Position numbers and translations under genes: made by a program. Positions 16,925 to 25,992 of a DNA stretch of 64,000 bases are shown here, in pieces. The stretch is from assembly GCF_030068475.1 (NCBI RefSeq), contig NZ_JAQOSP010000081.1, forward strand, positions 1 through 64,000, read 5' to 3'. Each line of letters opens with the position of its first letter. The stretch's first letter is position 1. Origin of the DNA: Roseofilum acuticapitatum BLCC-M154 (GTDB lineage: Bacteria; Cyanobacteriota; Cyanobacteriia; Cyanobacteriales; Desertifilaceae). A model generated the notes under the pieces. The model saw nothing but the letters and a program-made list of their open reading frames with translations, was not told the DNA's origin and searched no databases.

Positions 16925-17282
16925 AGCATAGGAGTAAGGACTTTTACGAAGTATACAATATGTTTCTTTATGTTGCTCTTCAGAGAAATTAACTTGCCTT
17001 CAGGTAAAGATTCTTGATAGGCTAGAGATGGGAAAACCAAAAAACTAAGGGCTACAGCTTATTCCCTTCAATTCCCAGAGCCAAAACAGGGTGCAAGCGA
17101 TCGCGAATAATCCTTACGCTAGAAACTGTGATAAAGAACACAGTCCGATCGCTGCTGAAATCATAGCCTAAATGATCAAAATCTTTAGAATAGAAATATA
17201 GTGGTATATTAATTGTATTTTTCGATGACCTTACCCCTTATTTTTCAACCTTGAACCAATCTACCCAACCCCAACTGAGATT
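16925..17282 (+). promoter_or_regulatory. Regulatory gap upstream of sigF
   Basis: 358 bases without a gene between the divergent RibD-type gene and sigF. It contains the hairpin ACTGTG (17125-17130) with CACAGT (17139-17144), loop of 8, and a TATATT box near 17200. No promoter can be fixed with confidence. Confidence 0.35.
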
Positions 17283-18056
17283 ATGACAACTTCAGCTTCC
17301 CAAAATCTTAAACATGAAAATATTGATTTGCTCTCCGCTTATCAACATAACCCTTCCCTAGAATTGCGGAACAAAATTGTCAAATCGAATATGGGTTTAG
17401 TCAGGAAAGAAGCCCATCACTGGATGCACCAATGCAGTGAAGGATATGATGATTTACTGCAAGTTGGCTGTATTGGTCTGATTCGTGCCATTGAACGGTT
17501 TGAGCCGGGTAAAGGTCATGCTTTTAGTTCCTTCGCCATTCCCTACATTCGCGGCGAAATTCAACATTATTTACGCGATCGCAGCAACACCGTCCGTATT
17601 CCCCGACGGTGGCTCACCATGCAGCGCCAAGCCGAAACCCTGATTCGCGATTTACAAGTCCAACTCAACCGCTATCCCAAAGACACCGAAATCGCCCAAG
17701 CCATGGGCCTATCCGTAGAAGAATGGCAAGAAGTCAAACTCGCCTCTAAAAACCGCTCCCTCCTCAGTCTAGATGCACCCGTCAGCGACGAAGGCGAACA
17801 AGCCACCAGCTTAGGCGAACTGGTTCCCGACCATCGCTATCGCAGTTTCCAGTTAGCCATGGAAGACCAAATTCGCCTGCAACAAGCCCTAGTGAACTTA
17901 GAAGACCGCACCCGCAAAGTCCTAGAATTCGTCTTTCTCTACGACCTCACCCAAAAAGAAACCGCCGAACGGATGGGAATTAGCGCCGTTACCGTCTCTC
18001 GCCAGGTGAAAAAAGGTCTAGAACGGTTGAAAAAAGTAATGACCACCGAGATCTGA
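17283..18056 (+). CDS. sigF: Group 3 sigma factor SigF
   Basis: 257 residues with the full alternative sigma set. Region 2 (about 35-105) includes DDLLQVGCIGLIRAIERFEPGKGHAFSSFAIPYIRGEI; region 3 contains VRIPRRWLTMQRQAETL; region 4 (about 200-255) contains VFLYDLTQKETAERMGISAVTVSRQVKKGLERLK. This is the cyanobacterial SigF pattern. In other cyanobacteria SigF controls type IV pilus and envelope or stress genes. No anti-sigma gene is adjacent. The two downstream genes encode envelope proteins. Confidence 0.9.
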   Translation: MTTSASQNLKHENIDLLSAYQHNPSLELRNKIVKSNMGLVRKEAHHWMHQCSEGYDDLLQVGCIGLIRAIERFEPGKGHAFSSFAIPYIRGEIQHYLRDRSNTVRIPRRWLTMQRQAETLIRDLQVQLNRYPKDTEIAQAMGLSVEEWQEVKLASKNRSLLSLDAPVSDEGEQATSLGELVPDHRYRSFQLAMEDQIRLQQALVNLEDRTRKVLEFVFLYDLTQKETAERMGISAVTVSRQVKKGLERLKKVMTTEI

Positions 18057-18062
18057 AGCCCC

Positions 18063-18137
18063 GATCCCCCTAAATCCCCCTTAGAAAGGGGGACTTTCTT
18101 GATTCCCCCCCTTTTTTAAGGGGGGTCAGGGGGGATC
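18063..18137. repeat. GATCCCCC...GGGGGATC hairpin repeat, copy 1
   Basis: A palindrome-rich dispersed repeat bounded by GATCCCCCTAAATCCCCC and GGGGGGATC, with inner hairpins CCCCCTT/AAGGGGG. A second copy is at 20217-20288. It could terminate sigF transcription. Confidence 0.8.
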
Positions 18138-18238
18138 TTTAATTCTGGTCGTTCCCTAACAATCAGCTTAAAATGGCAGTACCATTAACCCAGTAACTCA
18201 AATCGCCAGCTAACCGTGCTAAATCGTGGGGGTTTTCC

Positions 18239-19384
18239 ATGCGTCCATCCTTCTTACTCCTATTCCTGAGTGTCCTCACTCTAGGCTTATCCAGTTGTGG
18301 TTTATTTGGTGGGGGAGGAGAAGACCCTGCCGCCGAAGCGCCCCCACCAGAACCGGTAGCGGCTGCCCCCCAAACTACCCCCACAGAAGGGGAAGCCCCA
18401 GCAGAAGTCTTTCCAGAAGAAGAACCCCAAGCCGAAGAACCTCCAGCACCCCCTCCCCCTCAATCCGCTCTGGAACAATCCACCAATTCTGAACAGCGCG
18501 TTCAGTCCGTGGGCAATACCACTGGCAAAAAAGACCCCTTTAATCCTCCGGGGATTATCGTTACTGGGGGTTCTGGCACGGGAGAAGGGGGGCCCGCAGG
18601 AGGTGTGCCAGAGATCGTCGTCGCTACCCCCCCACCGCCAACGCCCCCACCGCCCCCGAATAATGCTGCTGGGGGAGGTGGTTCAGGGCCTGGACGGGGA
18701 GTGCCAGCGATCCCTAAAATTGCCCCTCTCTCGATACCCGAACTGCCCCAAGTGGAACCGCCCCCGAATTTGGGTATAAATCCGAGGTTTCGACCGGTAG
18801 TGGCTCAAGCGCCCTTTGATCCGGGGCCGCCCCCTCCGAATACGGCTAGGGCGGTGGAAGTGTCGGCTGTGGTACAAGTGGGACAGACGGTTAAGGCGAT
18901 TGTTAAATCCCCTGGTGAAGACAGTCAGTATGTAGGAGTAGGGGAATATATTGGCGGCGGTTCGGTGTATGTGAAGGATATTAATGTTTATGCTCCGGCT
19001 GAACCGGTGGTAATTTTAGAAGAGTTTGGGCAAGAAGTGGCCCGTGCAGTTGGTGCTGCTCCTTTACCCGAAATTGCTGCCCCCACTCCGCCTGGAGGAG
19101 GTTCTGAAGAAACAACGATTCGTGGGATTAAGGTCAGTGAGCTAAAGTTAACTGGGTCTACGCTTCTAGGGAAAGTTAAAAATGATAGCGATGAACCCGT
19201 TCAAGTTAAACAGTTAACGTTACGGTTTGAAACCAAAGATGGAGTTCTAGTCGGTACAACTTCTGTAGGGGGCCCAAATGGAGTGCTTACTCCTGGCCAA
19301 GAAGGGTTTGTTAGAAGGCTGTATGTAGATACTTTTGGATTACCCGCCGACCAACTGACGGTAAAATTTGAGGATTGGGAATAG
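18239..19384 (+). CDS. Proline-rich lipoprotein
   Basis: 381 residues. The signal peptide FLLLFLSVLTLGLSSCGLFG ends in lipobox LSSC (Cys about 20). The next 190 residues are Pro/Gly/Ala/Glu-rich with runs such as PPPPTPPPPP, likely an extended linker across the periplasm. The C-terminal 180 residues look folded: VSAVVQVGQTVKAIVKSPGE, and a final beta-rich block about 295-381 (GIKVSELKLTGSTLLGKVKN...FVRRLYVDTFG) resembling an FxLYD-type domain. TonB-like overall architecture but no TonB motif. Codon use and G/C-rich linker make many shadow frames. The MORN gene follows 25 bases downstream. Confidence 0.8.
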   Translation: MRPSFLLLFLSVLTLGLSSCGLFGGGGEDPAAEAPPPEPVAAAPQTTPTEGEAPAEVFPEEEPQAEEPPAPPPPQSALEQSTNSEQRVQSVGNTTGKKDPFNPPGIIVTGGSGTGEGGPAGGVPEIVVATPPPPTPPPPPNNAAGGGGSGPGRGVPAIPKIAPLSIPELPQVEPPPNLGINPRFRPVVAQAPFDPGPPPPNTARAVEVSAVVQVGQTVKAIVKSPGEDSQYVGVGEYIGGGSVYVKDINVYAPAEPVVILEEFGQEVARAVGAAPLPEIAAPTPPGGGSEETTIRGIKVSELKLTGSTLLGKVKNDSDEPVQVKQLTLRFETKDGVLVGTTSVGGPNGVLTPGQEGFVRRLYVDTFGLPADQLTVKFEDWE

Positions 19385-19409
19385 CGCGGATTCAGTGAGG
19401 AGTAAGCGA

Positions 19410-20174
19410 ATGAAAAGCCTAAAAATCAAACTAGGAAAAATAGTATGGGTTCTCTTGGGAGCAATGATAGTGAGTGGTTCGGGGACTCCTACTGCTCAGG
19501 CACAACTGTCAGGGGACACTCTAGGAACGGATGAAGAGTTAATTCCCACTTGCCAACCCGATATTGCTAATGGAGTGGTTAAATGTAGTTATCCCAATGG
19601 CGATCGCTATCAAGGGAACTTTGTCGATGGCCAGCCTAACGGTCAAGGAACCTATATTTCCCTTGAAGGAAGCCGCTATGAAGGAAATTTTCTCAATGGT
19701 CAACCCCACGGTCAAGGGGTTTTTATTCGAGCAGATGATACCCGGTTTGAAGGGGTTTTTCAAAATGGCACATTAACCGGTACAGCCAATCGACCCGGTA
19801 AAATTGTATTCTCTACCGGTGAAGTTTACCAAGGTAGCTTTGAAGTTTTTCCAGTGCCTGGAAATCCCACAAGACAAACCAGCCGCCCCAATGGTCGAGG
19901 AGTGTTTATTTTCCCGGATGGCAGTCGCTATCAAGGAGAATTTTTCCAGGGTGAAATTTTAGGTCAAGGTATCCTCGTTCGCCCAGATGGGAGTCGTTGC
20001 CAAGGTCGTTTTTTTAATCAAACACTGGATGCTAGAGTTCAATGCATCTTTCCCGATGGCACAAGATACGAAGGAGAATTACGCGGTGGCATTCCCCATG
20101 GGCAAGGTGTTCTCATTACTCCCAATGGTCAACGCACCTCTGGACGCTTCCGCGATGGTGAATTGGTCAATTAA
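19410..20174 (+). CDS. Secreted MORN-repeat protein
   Basis: 254 residues from ATG 19410, preceded by AGGAG 8 bases upstream; the frame is open further back but overlaps the lipoprotein gene. A signal peptide (about 1-33, ending GTPTAQAQ) is followed by about eight MORN units, pattern Y-x-G-x-F-x-(D/N)-G-x-x-x-G-x-G (YQGNFVDGQPNGQGTY). A 41-residue gap separates the early and late units around VFPVPGNPTRQT. MORN sheets bind lipid or protein; secreted versions in cyanobacteria are unassigned. Likely an operon with the lipoprotein. Confidence 0.88.
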   Translation: MKSLKIKLGKIVWVLLGAMIVSGSGTPTAQAQLSGDTLGTDEELIPTCQPDIANGVVKCSYPNGDRYQGNFVDGQPNGQGTYISLEGSRYEGNFLNGQPHGQGVFIRADDTRFEGVFQNGTLTGTANRPGKIVFSTGEVYQGSFEVFPVPGNPTRQTSRPNGRGVFIFPDGSRYQGEFFQGEILGQGILVRPDGSRCQGRFFNQTLDARVQCIFPDGTRYEGELRGGIPHGQGVLITPNGQRTSGRFRDGELVN

Positions 20175-20216
20175 TTTGGAGTATACAGCAGTTTTTGCTC
20201 CTATGGGGTACATTGC

Positions 20217-20288
20217 GATCCCCCTAAATCCCCCTTAAAAAGGGGGACTTTCCTATTCCCCCCTTTTTAAGGGGGGCAAGGGGGGATC
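20217..20288. repeat. GATCCCCC...GGGGGATC hairpin repeat, copy 2
   Basis: Near-identical to 18063-18137, here nested between TACAGCAG (about 20184) and CTGCTGTA (about 20294), which form an outer inverted pair. Confidence 0.8.
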
Positions 20289-20317
20289 TTTTTCTGCTGT
20301 ACCTCATTTTTCTGTGT

Positions 20318-20556
20318 ACTGTAGAGACATGGTGAGGGAGGGCGGGTTTCCGCAAGCGGACATGAATACAAAAATAGTTGTCAGTCTACAAGATTTGGGT
20401 ATAACCCGCCCCTACAGAGATCTGTAGCGTAAATAAATAGATTTGAGATAAGAAGGAGTGCGGGCATCTTGCCCGCTTCTTAACCAATTTTCATGTCCGC
20501 TTGCGGAAACCGGACTTGATATCACCCATTCACCGGACTGAATAGGACAGTACAAC
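20318..20556. repeat. Fragments of two dispersed repeat families
   Basis: 20392-20424 holds the right end of the GTAGGGGCGGGTT family in reverse orientation (TATAACCCGCCCCTACAG); 20453-20522 is a partial copy of the element seen at 4392-4543, ending in CGGACTTGATAT. No gene is visible in this gap. Confidence 0.75.
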
Positions 20557-21675
20557 CTATGACTGATTAATCGCAAAACCAGAGTAAGCCAACTCACTCA
20601 CAGCGTGCCAACCAAAAATATCCGCTTGGAACTGTTGCCAAGACTCATAAATCTCCTTAAAAGCCGCATTACTATTCGCCTCTTGGGTCAATAAATCCTG
20701 AGTTGCTGTACGACAAGCCGTTAAAATTTCTGGGCTGAAGGGCTGTAACTGTGTGCCTCCATCCCGAAGCCGTTTCAATGCCTGCGGATTGAGGGTATCA
20801 TAGCGAGCTAAACAATGAATATTAGTATCGGCTGTGGCACTTTTGAGAGCATCCTGGTATTCTTTCGGCAACTGATTCCACTGGTTTAAATTTACCTGTA
20901 ACTCAAACGTAGAGCCGGGTTCCCACCAACCGGGATAATAATAATATTGGGCCGCTTTATTCAAGCCTAACTTTTCATCATCATAGGGGCCCACCCATTC
21001 GGCTGCATCAATCGCCCCCCGCTCTAGAGCGAGGAAAATTTCACCTCCGGGCAAGACTTGCACATTTACCCCTAAACTGGCTAAAACTTTGCCCCCAAAG
21101 CCCGGAATTCTCATTTTCAGGCCATTTAAGTCAGCAACGCTATTCACCTGACGCTTAAACCAGCCCCCCATTTGTACGCCACTATTGCCCGCAGGAAAAG
21201 CAATCACATTAAAATCGGCATAGAGCTTATTCATCATCTCTAAGCCACCGCCGTAGTAGAGCCAGGCATTTTGCTGTTGAGCATTGAGGCCAAAGGGAAC
21301 CGTTGTGCCAAAAACTAGGGCAGAATTTTTACCAATATAGTAATAACTAGCACTATGGCCGCATTCGACGGTTCCTGCTTGCACTGCATCTAAAACTTGC
21401 AGTCCGGGGACAATTTCCCCAGCCGCAAAGACTTCGATGATAAACCGGCCATCAGTGATGGCTTCGACTTTTTCGGCCACCATTTTAGCTGACCCATAGA
21501 GGGTTTCTAGGGAGGTGGGCCAACTGGTGGCCATTTTCCATCGAATGTTGGGGAGAGCGCTGCTGGTGGGACTGCTGCTCGTCTCTGTTAAGGTGGTTTG
21601 GGCGCTACAAGCCGCCAGAGCTAAGGTGGTGGCTGCTCCTGTGGTGGTATAGGCTAAGAGTTTACGGCGTTTCAT
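20557..21675 (-). CDS. TRAP transporter solute-binding protein (DctP type)
   Basis: 372 residues. The signal segment MKRRKLLAYTTTGAATTLALAAC has a twin-Arg-like KRRK stretch and a lipobox (ALAAC). The mature part has the DctP pattern: IRWKMATSWPTSLETLYGSAKMVAEKVEAITDGRF, VLDAVQAGTVECGHSASYYY, KMRIPGFGGKVLASLGVNVQVLPGGEIFLALERGAIDAAEWVGP. It is close to the 2-oxoacid-binding TakP-like group. The DctQ and DctM membrane subunits are not adjacent, so it is an orphan in this window. Confidence 0.88.
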   Translation of the reverse strand: MKRRKLLAYTTTGAATTLALAACSAQTTLTETSSSPTSSALPNIRWKMATSWPTSLETLYGSAKMVAEKVEAITDGRFIIEVFAAGEIVPGLQVLDAVQAGTVECGHSASYYYIGKNSALVFGTTVPFGLNAQQQNAWLYYGGGLEMMNKLYADFNVIAFPAGNSGVQMGGWFKRQVNSVADLNGLKMRIPGFGGKVLASLGVNVQVLPGGEIFLALERGAIDAAEWVGPYDDEKLGLNKAAQYYYYPGWWEPGSTFELQVNLNQWNQLPKEYQDALKSATADTNIHCLARYDTLNPQALKRLRDGGTQLQPFSPEILTACRTATQDLLTQEANSNAAFKEIYESWQQFQADIFGWHAVSELAYSGFAINQS

Positions 21676-21756
21676 AGGTTAAATTCTGATTAAAAAGCGG
21701 ATTGAAAAGTCCATCATACCTCTGAACCTAGGTGACTACAACGGAAACCCAAACCG

Positions 21757-22716
21757 TTAATCTAGAGTTCTCAGACGCTTGAGAAATTCTTGGACGACTT
21801 TTTGGGGGTTCTTTTGGCATTGCTCCAGGGCATAGGAGTCAATGAGAATGATGCCATATTTCTGTAACAGGCGATCGCGCTTCAGATCGAGATAACAGGA
21901 TTCCGATTCGATTTGCAAGATGCCACATTTACCCCTATCAATGACCAAAAAATAAGGATGATGCTCTAGTTGTCCATCTAAAATGGTTCGCACATGGGGA
22001 TAAAATAAGACTTTCTCTCGGTGTAGGGCTTGGGCAATTTCTAATTCAGCCTGAGAAAAAAATTCTAAGCCTTGCCACTGATAGGGGGAAATTTCTGGCT
22101 CATTGAACGATCGATCTAAACCTTCCGCATGAACCAAATGGGTATCGGTTAAATTCGTATCATTCAAATTGGTGCTACGAAAAATAGCATAGGCAGCATT
22201 ACAGCGTCCTAAGTTGGTCTGATTTAAGTTGGCTTCGCTTAAGTCGGCTTTAATTAAGTTGGCTCCACTGACATTGGCTCGACTTAAATCTGCCCCACTT
22301 AAGTTCGCTCCACTTAAATTAGCCTGAGCTAAAGAAGCCTGAAGTAAGCAAGCTCCGTTCAAATCGGCTTGCACTAAATTGGCAAAAATCAGATTTGCGC
22401 CACTTAAATCAGCATGGGCCAAATTAATGTTAAATAAATAGGCGCTACTGAGGTTCGCCAGAGTCAAATTCGAGCCACTGAGGAAGGATAAAAATAGATT
22501 GGCACAGCTTAAATCGGCATGGGCCAGATTAGAGTGGCTGAGATTAGCATGGGAAAAGTTAACATGAAAGAGGTTGGCACGGGCCAGATTACTCTGACTT
22601 AAATCAATACCACTTAAATCGGTGTAACTGAGATCGATCCCAGCTAAATCCAGACCGCGAAAATCCCGTTCTCCTCCCCGATAACAGTCTAAAAGGGTTT
22701 GTTTATCCATGGACAA
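21757..22716 (-). CDS. Pentapeptide repeat protein with C-terminal domain
   Basis: 319 residues. Residues about 15-205 are A(N/D)LS/L pentapeptides (ANLFHVNFSHANLSHSNLAH), forming a beta-helix. After residue 210 comes a different domain: AQALHREKVLFYPHVRTILDGQLEHHPYFLVIDRGKCGILQIES and DRLLQKYGIILIDSYALEQC, which looks like a small nuclease-like alpha/beta fold, with the D-x-x-L-E-x-x-P-x-F order. The second domain is an inference; the first is clear. Start ATG 22716, near the upstream ctpA stop on the same strand. Confidence 0.8.
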   Translation of the reverse strand: MSMDKQTLLDCYRGGERDFRGLDLAGIDLSYTDLSGIDLSQSNLARANLFHVNFSHANLSHSNLAHADLSCANLFLSFLSGSNLTLANLSSAYLFNINLAHADLSGANLIFANLVQADLNGACLLQASLAQANLSGANLSGADLSRANVSGANLIKADLSEANLNQTNLGRCNAAYAIFRSTNLNDTNLTDTHLVHAEGLDRSFNEPEISPYQWQGLEFFSQAELEIAQALHREKVLFYPHVRTILDGQLEHHPYFLVIDRGKCGILQIESESCYLDLKRDRLLQKYGIILIDSYALEQCQKNPQKVVQEFLKRLRTLD

Positions 22717-22767
22717 GCACCCAAATGGTTGAGATGATGTAGACGCGATTGACTCACTTTGGAGAGT

Positions 22768-24015
22768 TTAACTGTGGGTTTGTTGGGCCAGCACTTCTAG
22801 AGCAGCTTGATACTGGGGATCGGAAGCGGTGGCGATTTGATTGCGGGAGATGGACTCTAAGGGAACAACCCGATCGGGTTCAATGCCCAACTTATTAATA
22901 TCATGATGGTCTGGAGTTTCGTATTTGGCAATGGTTACGGCTAATCCAGAACCATCGGATAAATCAAACAAGGATTGAATGAGTCCTTTCCCAAAGGTTG
23001 TTTCGCCTAATAATTGAGCGCGATCGTTGTCTTGGAGGGCCCCGGCCAAAATTTCACTAGCACTAGCGGTTCCATGATTGACCAAAACCACGAGCGGATC
23101 GTTAGTCAGGGCCGATCCAGTCGCTTCAAAGCTCTCTAAAACCCCTTGACGGTTAACGACATAAACAATCGTACCGCGATCGATCCATTGTCGAGCAATT
23201 TCAATGCCTGCGGTTAATAACCCACCTGGATTATTGCGTAAATCGAGGATATAGCCTGCGGCTCCTTGGTCTTCTAAGCGGGCGATCGCCTGGCCGAGTT
23301 CTTGGGAGGCATAGGCATTAAACTGGGTTAAGCGCATATAGCCAATGGGAATGGAGCCAGATTTGGAGTCGATGGAGCGCAAATCAGCAATCACCGGATT
23401 GAGGGTAATATGGTCGCGGGTAATCTCCACGGTTTCCCGCTCTTGGCGATCGCTCTCAATGGTTAAGGTGACGACTGTTCCTATGGGCCCGCGCATCCGG
23501 TTAGCGGCCTCTTCTATGGTTAACTCGCGAGTAGAAATGCCATCAATAGCCATGATGCGATCGCGGGGCTGAAGTCCGGCAGCTTCTGCTGGCGATCCGG
23601 CGATCGGTGCAATCACCGTTAACAGACCCGTTTGAGCATCCAAAGCAATTTGTAAACCTACGCCACTCAACTCTCCCGAAGTCGTCACCTGCAAGCTGCG
23701 ATAGGATTCTGGAGGTAAAAACCGGGTAAAGGGATCGTCCAAACTCTTCAGCATTTGGTCAATGGCCGTGTAGGTCTCCTCACGAGTCCTGAGCGGCTTT
23801 TTCAGCGCCTTCTGGCGCACGAACCACCAATTTTGATGATTAAAGGTCTCATCCAAATAAGACCGATTCACAATCCGCCAGACCTCATTGTAGAGCTTCT
23901 GTTCCTGGGTCAGAGCATAGGCTGGCGAGATCCAACCCCCTAGGGCGATCGCCAGATACAACACCAAAAAACAGACCACCCCAAAAAATCGCTTTACCAT
24001 CACCTGTTTTATCAT
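22768..24015 (-). CDS. ctpA: Carboxyl-terminal processing protease (D1-processing type)
   Basis: 415 residues. A signal sequence (about 6-34, ending ISPAYA) directs it to the lumen or periplasm. A PDZ domain (about 105-190: [23 protein letters not shown]) precedes the S41 protease domain with the Ser/Lys dyad S318 (HGTASASEI) and K343 ([10 protein letters not shown]), 25 residues apart as in the Scenedesmus D1 protease. In cyanobacteria CtpA removes the D1 C-terminal extension before manganese cluster assembly. It is divergent from petB with 61 bases between the starts. An internal ATG six codons on is an alternative start. Confidence 0.9.
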   Translation of the reverse strand: MIKQVMVKRFFGVVCFLVLYLAIALGGWISPAYALTQEQKLYNEVWRIVNRSYLDETFNHQNWWFVRQKALKKPLRTREETYTAIDQMLKSLDDPFTRFLPPESYRSLQVTTSGELSGVGLQIALDAQTGLLTVIAPIAGSPAEAAGLQPRDRIMAIDGISTRELTIEEAANRMRGPIGTVVTLTIESDRQERETVEITRDHITLNPVIADLRSIDSKSGSIPIGYMRLTQFNAYASQELGQAIARLEDQGAAGYILDLRNNPGGLLTAGIEIARQWIDRGTIVYVVNRQGVLESFEATGSALTNDPLVVLVNHGTASASEILAGALQDNDRAQLLGETTFGKGLIQSLFDLSDGSGLAVTIAKYETPDHHDINKLGIEPDRVVPLESISRNQIATASDPQYQAALEVLAQQTHS

Positions 24016-24076
24016 TACTTTGGCTATGTTACATTTCTATAAGAGCGCATTAATCTTTGATAGGATCGTTAACCGC

Positions 24077-24745
24077 ATGTTTACCAAGCAGGTAAGAGAC
24101 TCAAAAACCTTTCAATGGTTTCAAGAACGTTTGGAGATCCAAGCCATCTCCGACGACATCACCAGTAAATACGTCCCTCCTCACGTCAATATCTTCTACT
24201 GTCTCGGTGGAATTACCCTCGTGTGCTTCCTCATCCAGTTTGCCACGGGATTCGCCATGACCTTCTACTACAAACCCACGGTAGCTGAAGCCTTTAGCTC
24301 CATTCAATACATCATGAATGAAGTCAGCTTTGGATGGTTAATCCGCTCCATCCACCGTTGGTCTGCCAGTATGATGGTACTAATGATGATTTTGCACATC
24401 TTCCGAGTTTACCTTACCGGAGGCTTCAAAAAACCCCGCGAGCTAACTTGGGTCACCGGAGTTGTCCTAGCTGTGATCACCGTAACCTTCGGAGTTACCG
24501 GCTATTCTCTACCTTGGGATCAGGTGGGATATTGGGCCGTTAAAATTGTAAGTGGTGTTCCTGCTGCTGTTCCTGTGGTTGGAGACCTGGTAGTAGAACT
24601 GATGCGAGGCGGTGAAAGTGTAGGCCAAGCCACCCTAACCCGGTTCTATAGCCTTCATATTTTCGTCCTTCCTTGGTCGATCGCCGTCTTCATGTTGGCT
24701 CACTTCTTAATGATTCGTAAACAAGGGATCTCTGGCCCCTTGTAA
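24077..24745 (+). CDS. petB: Cytochrome b6
   Basis: 222 residues from ATG 24077 ([10 protein letters not shown]), the standard length; an in-frame ATG at 24020 would add 19 unrelated residues. Haem b ligands are in [17 protein letters not shown] (TM2) and the later [10 protein letters not shown], with four transmembrane helices and the conserved Cys near IFYCLGG for haem c_n. The C-terminus [13 protein letters not shown] is identical to the family. It is the core of cytochrome b6f, moving electrons from plastoquinol to plastocyanin. petD follows after 234 bases of repeat-rich sequence, longer than usual. Confidence 0.99.
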   Translation: MFTKQVRDSKTFQWFQERLEIQAISDDITSKYVPPHVNIFYCLGGITLVCFLIQFATGFAMTFYYKPTVAEAFSSIQYIMNEVSFGWLIRSIHRWSASMMVLMMILHIFRVYLTGGFKKPRELTWVTGVVLAVITVTFGVTGYSLPWDQVGYWAVKIVSGVPAAVPVVGDLVVELMRGGESVGQATLTRFYSLHIFVLPWSIAVFMLAHFLMIRKQGISGPL

Positions 24746-24809
24746 AGCGCTTCGCGCTAGGGAATGGGGAGAACTATAGCGATCCTGAGAAATGAATGGT
24801 GAATAGTTT

Positions 24810-24890
24810 CCCCTCATCCCCTAACCCCTTCTCCCGCAGGAGAAGGGGAAAAAGTCCCTCTCCCGTGGGAGAGGGATTTAGGGAGAGGGC
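24810..24890. repeat. Dispersed palindromic repeat within petB-petD
   Basis: CCCCTAACCCCTTCTCCCGC with its complement, followed by CCCTCTCCCGTGGGAGAGGG, form two hairpins. This is a family of repeats common in cyanobacterial intergenic DNA, here placed inside the petBD operon. Confidence 0.7.
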
Positions 24891-24979
24891 AAAGCAGCAC
24901 AAATCAAACGGAACTCCTATATCAACCCTAAAACCCCTTGACCTCGATATAATCGTCCTATTTACTCATTGGTTGAACC

Positions 24980-25462
24980 ATGTCCATTCAAAAGCCACCC
25001 GCCTTATCCGATCCCAAACTCCGGGAAAAACTCGCCCAAGGCATGGGCCATAATTACTATGGTGAACCCGCTTGGCCCAATGACCTGCTGTATACCTTCC
25101 CCGTTGTAATTGTGGGAACTCTCGGCTGTATCGTTGCCTTAGCGGTACTCGATCCGGCCTTCATCGGCGAACCTGCCGATCCCTTCGCTACTCCCCTGGA
25201 AATTTTGCCAGAGTGGTACTTCTATCCCGTATTCCAAATCCTGAGAACAGTTCCCAACAAACTGTTGGGGGTTGTGATGATGGCTTCTGTTCCCCTGGGC
25301 TTAATCCTAGTTCCTTTTATCGAAAGCGTGAACAAGTTCCAAAATCCTTTCCGCCGTCCCGTAGCGACTGCGGTGTTCCTGTTTGGAACCCTGGTTACCC
25401 TGTGGCTAGGTGTTGGAGCGGCTTTCCCTATCGATAAATCTCTGACCTTGGGATTATTCTAA
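24980..25462 (+). CDS. petD: Cytochrome b6f subunit IV
   Basis: 160 residues, the family's exact length. Features are [26 protein letters not shown], the Qo-site [13 protein letters not shown] (the PEWY motif), and three transmembrane helices (about 37-57, 95-115, 125-145). It completes the cytochrome b moiety with PetB. It ends with LTLGLF. A stem-loop terminator follows at 25491. Confidence 0.99.
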   Translation: MSIQKPPALSDPKLREKLAQGMGHNYYGEPAWPNDLLYTFPVVIVGTLGCIVALAVLDPAFIGEPADPFATPLEILPEWYFYPVFQILRTVPNKLLGVVMMASVPLGLILVPFIESVNKFQNPFRRPVATAVFLFGTLVTLWLGVGAAFPIDKSLTLGLF

Positions 25463-25490
25463 ATCGAGAATAGTATCTTTTTTCTTTAAG

Positions 25491-25547
25491 CACCGGTAAG
25501 GGAACTGGCGATCGCCCGATCTTTAGATCCCCTGCCGGTGTTTAAGT
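25491..25547 (+). terminator. petD terminator
   Basis: CACCGG (25491-25496) pairs with CCGGTG (25535-25540) and is followed by TTTAAGTTATTT. The inside contains two further hairpins, GGCGATCGCC and GATCTTTAGATC. Confidence 0.6.
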
Positions 25548-25550
25548 TAT

Positions 25551-25755
25551 TTATTAATTATACAGTTGCAAGACTTCGAGACGTTGCTCGGTTTTTTTGC
25601 TAATTTTGTATTGGACACCAATCTAGTTAAACAAATTCTGAGGTGGGATATGTCGGTACTAGAAGCATCACCTTTATACCGAGAATTACTGGAACAGGCG
25701 AGAAAAACGGTTTTACAACAAGGTATTGAACAAGAGCGCCGAAAAACTAAAAAAT
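25551..25755 (+). pseudogene. Rpn-type/transposase-associated nuclease C-terminal remnant
   Basis: The open stretch reads FANFVLDTNLVKQILRWDMSVLEASPLYRELLEQ followed by a Lys/Arg/Gln-rich tail, the C-terminal pattern of cyanobacterial Rpn-like (PD-(D/E)XK recombination-promoting) or DUF4351-type proteins. It has no N-terminal domain and the frame runs into a dispersed element at about 25756, so it is broken at both ends. Family assignment is moderate. Confidence 0.55.
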
Positions 25756-25984
25756 CCAGGGAGCGAGAGGCTCCCACTCCAGTCATATCAAAGAATTCGA
25801 GGAGTGCGGGCATCTGGCCCGCTTCTTCACCCTTTATATCAAGTTCGCTTATTCATGTCCGCGAAGCGGAAATACCATGATTAAAAAATCCAGGGAGCAA
25901 GATGCTCCCACTCCAGTCATATCAAGGGATTAGAGGAGTGCGGGCATCTTGCCCGCTTCTTCACCCTTTATCCGGACTTGATAT
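25756..25984. repeat. Tandem copies (one partial, one full) of the dispersed element
   Basis: 25756-25836 is a right-hand part of the element, 25837-25984 a full 148-base copy with terminal inverted repeats ATATCAAGTTCG and CGGACTTGATAT. The nadE stop codon lies nine bases beyond. Confidence 0.85.
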
Positions 25985-25992
25985 AAGGAAGA

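Noticed and set aside
24020-24076. Longer petB start at 24020
   Set aside because: It adds residues unlike the family; the 222-residue form starting at 24077 is standard.
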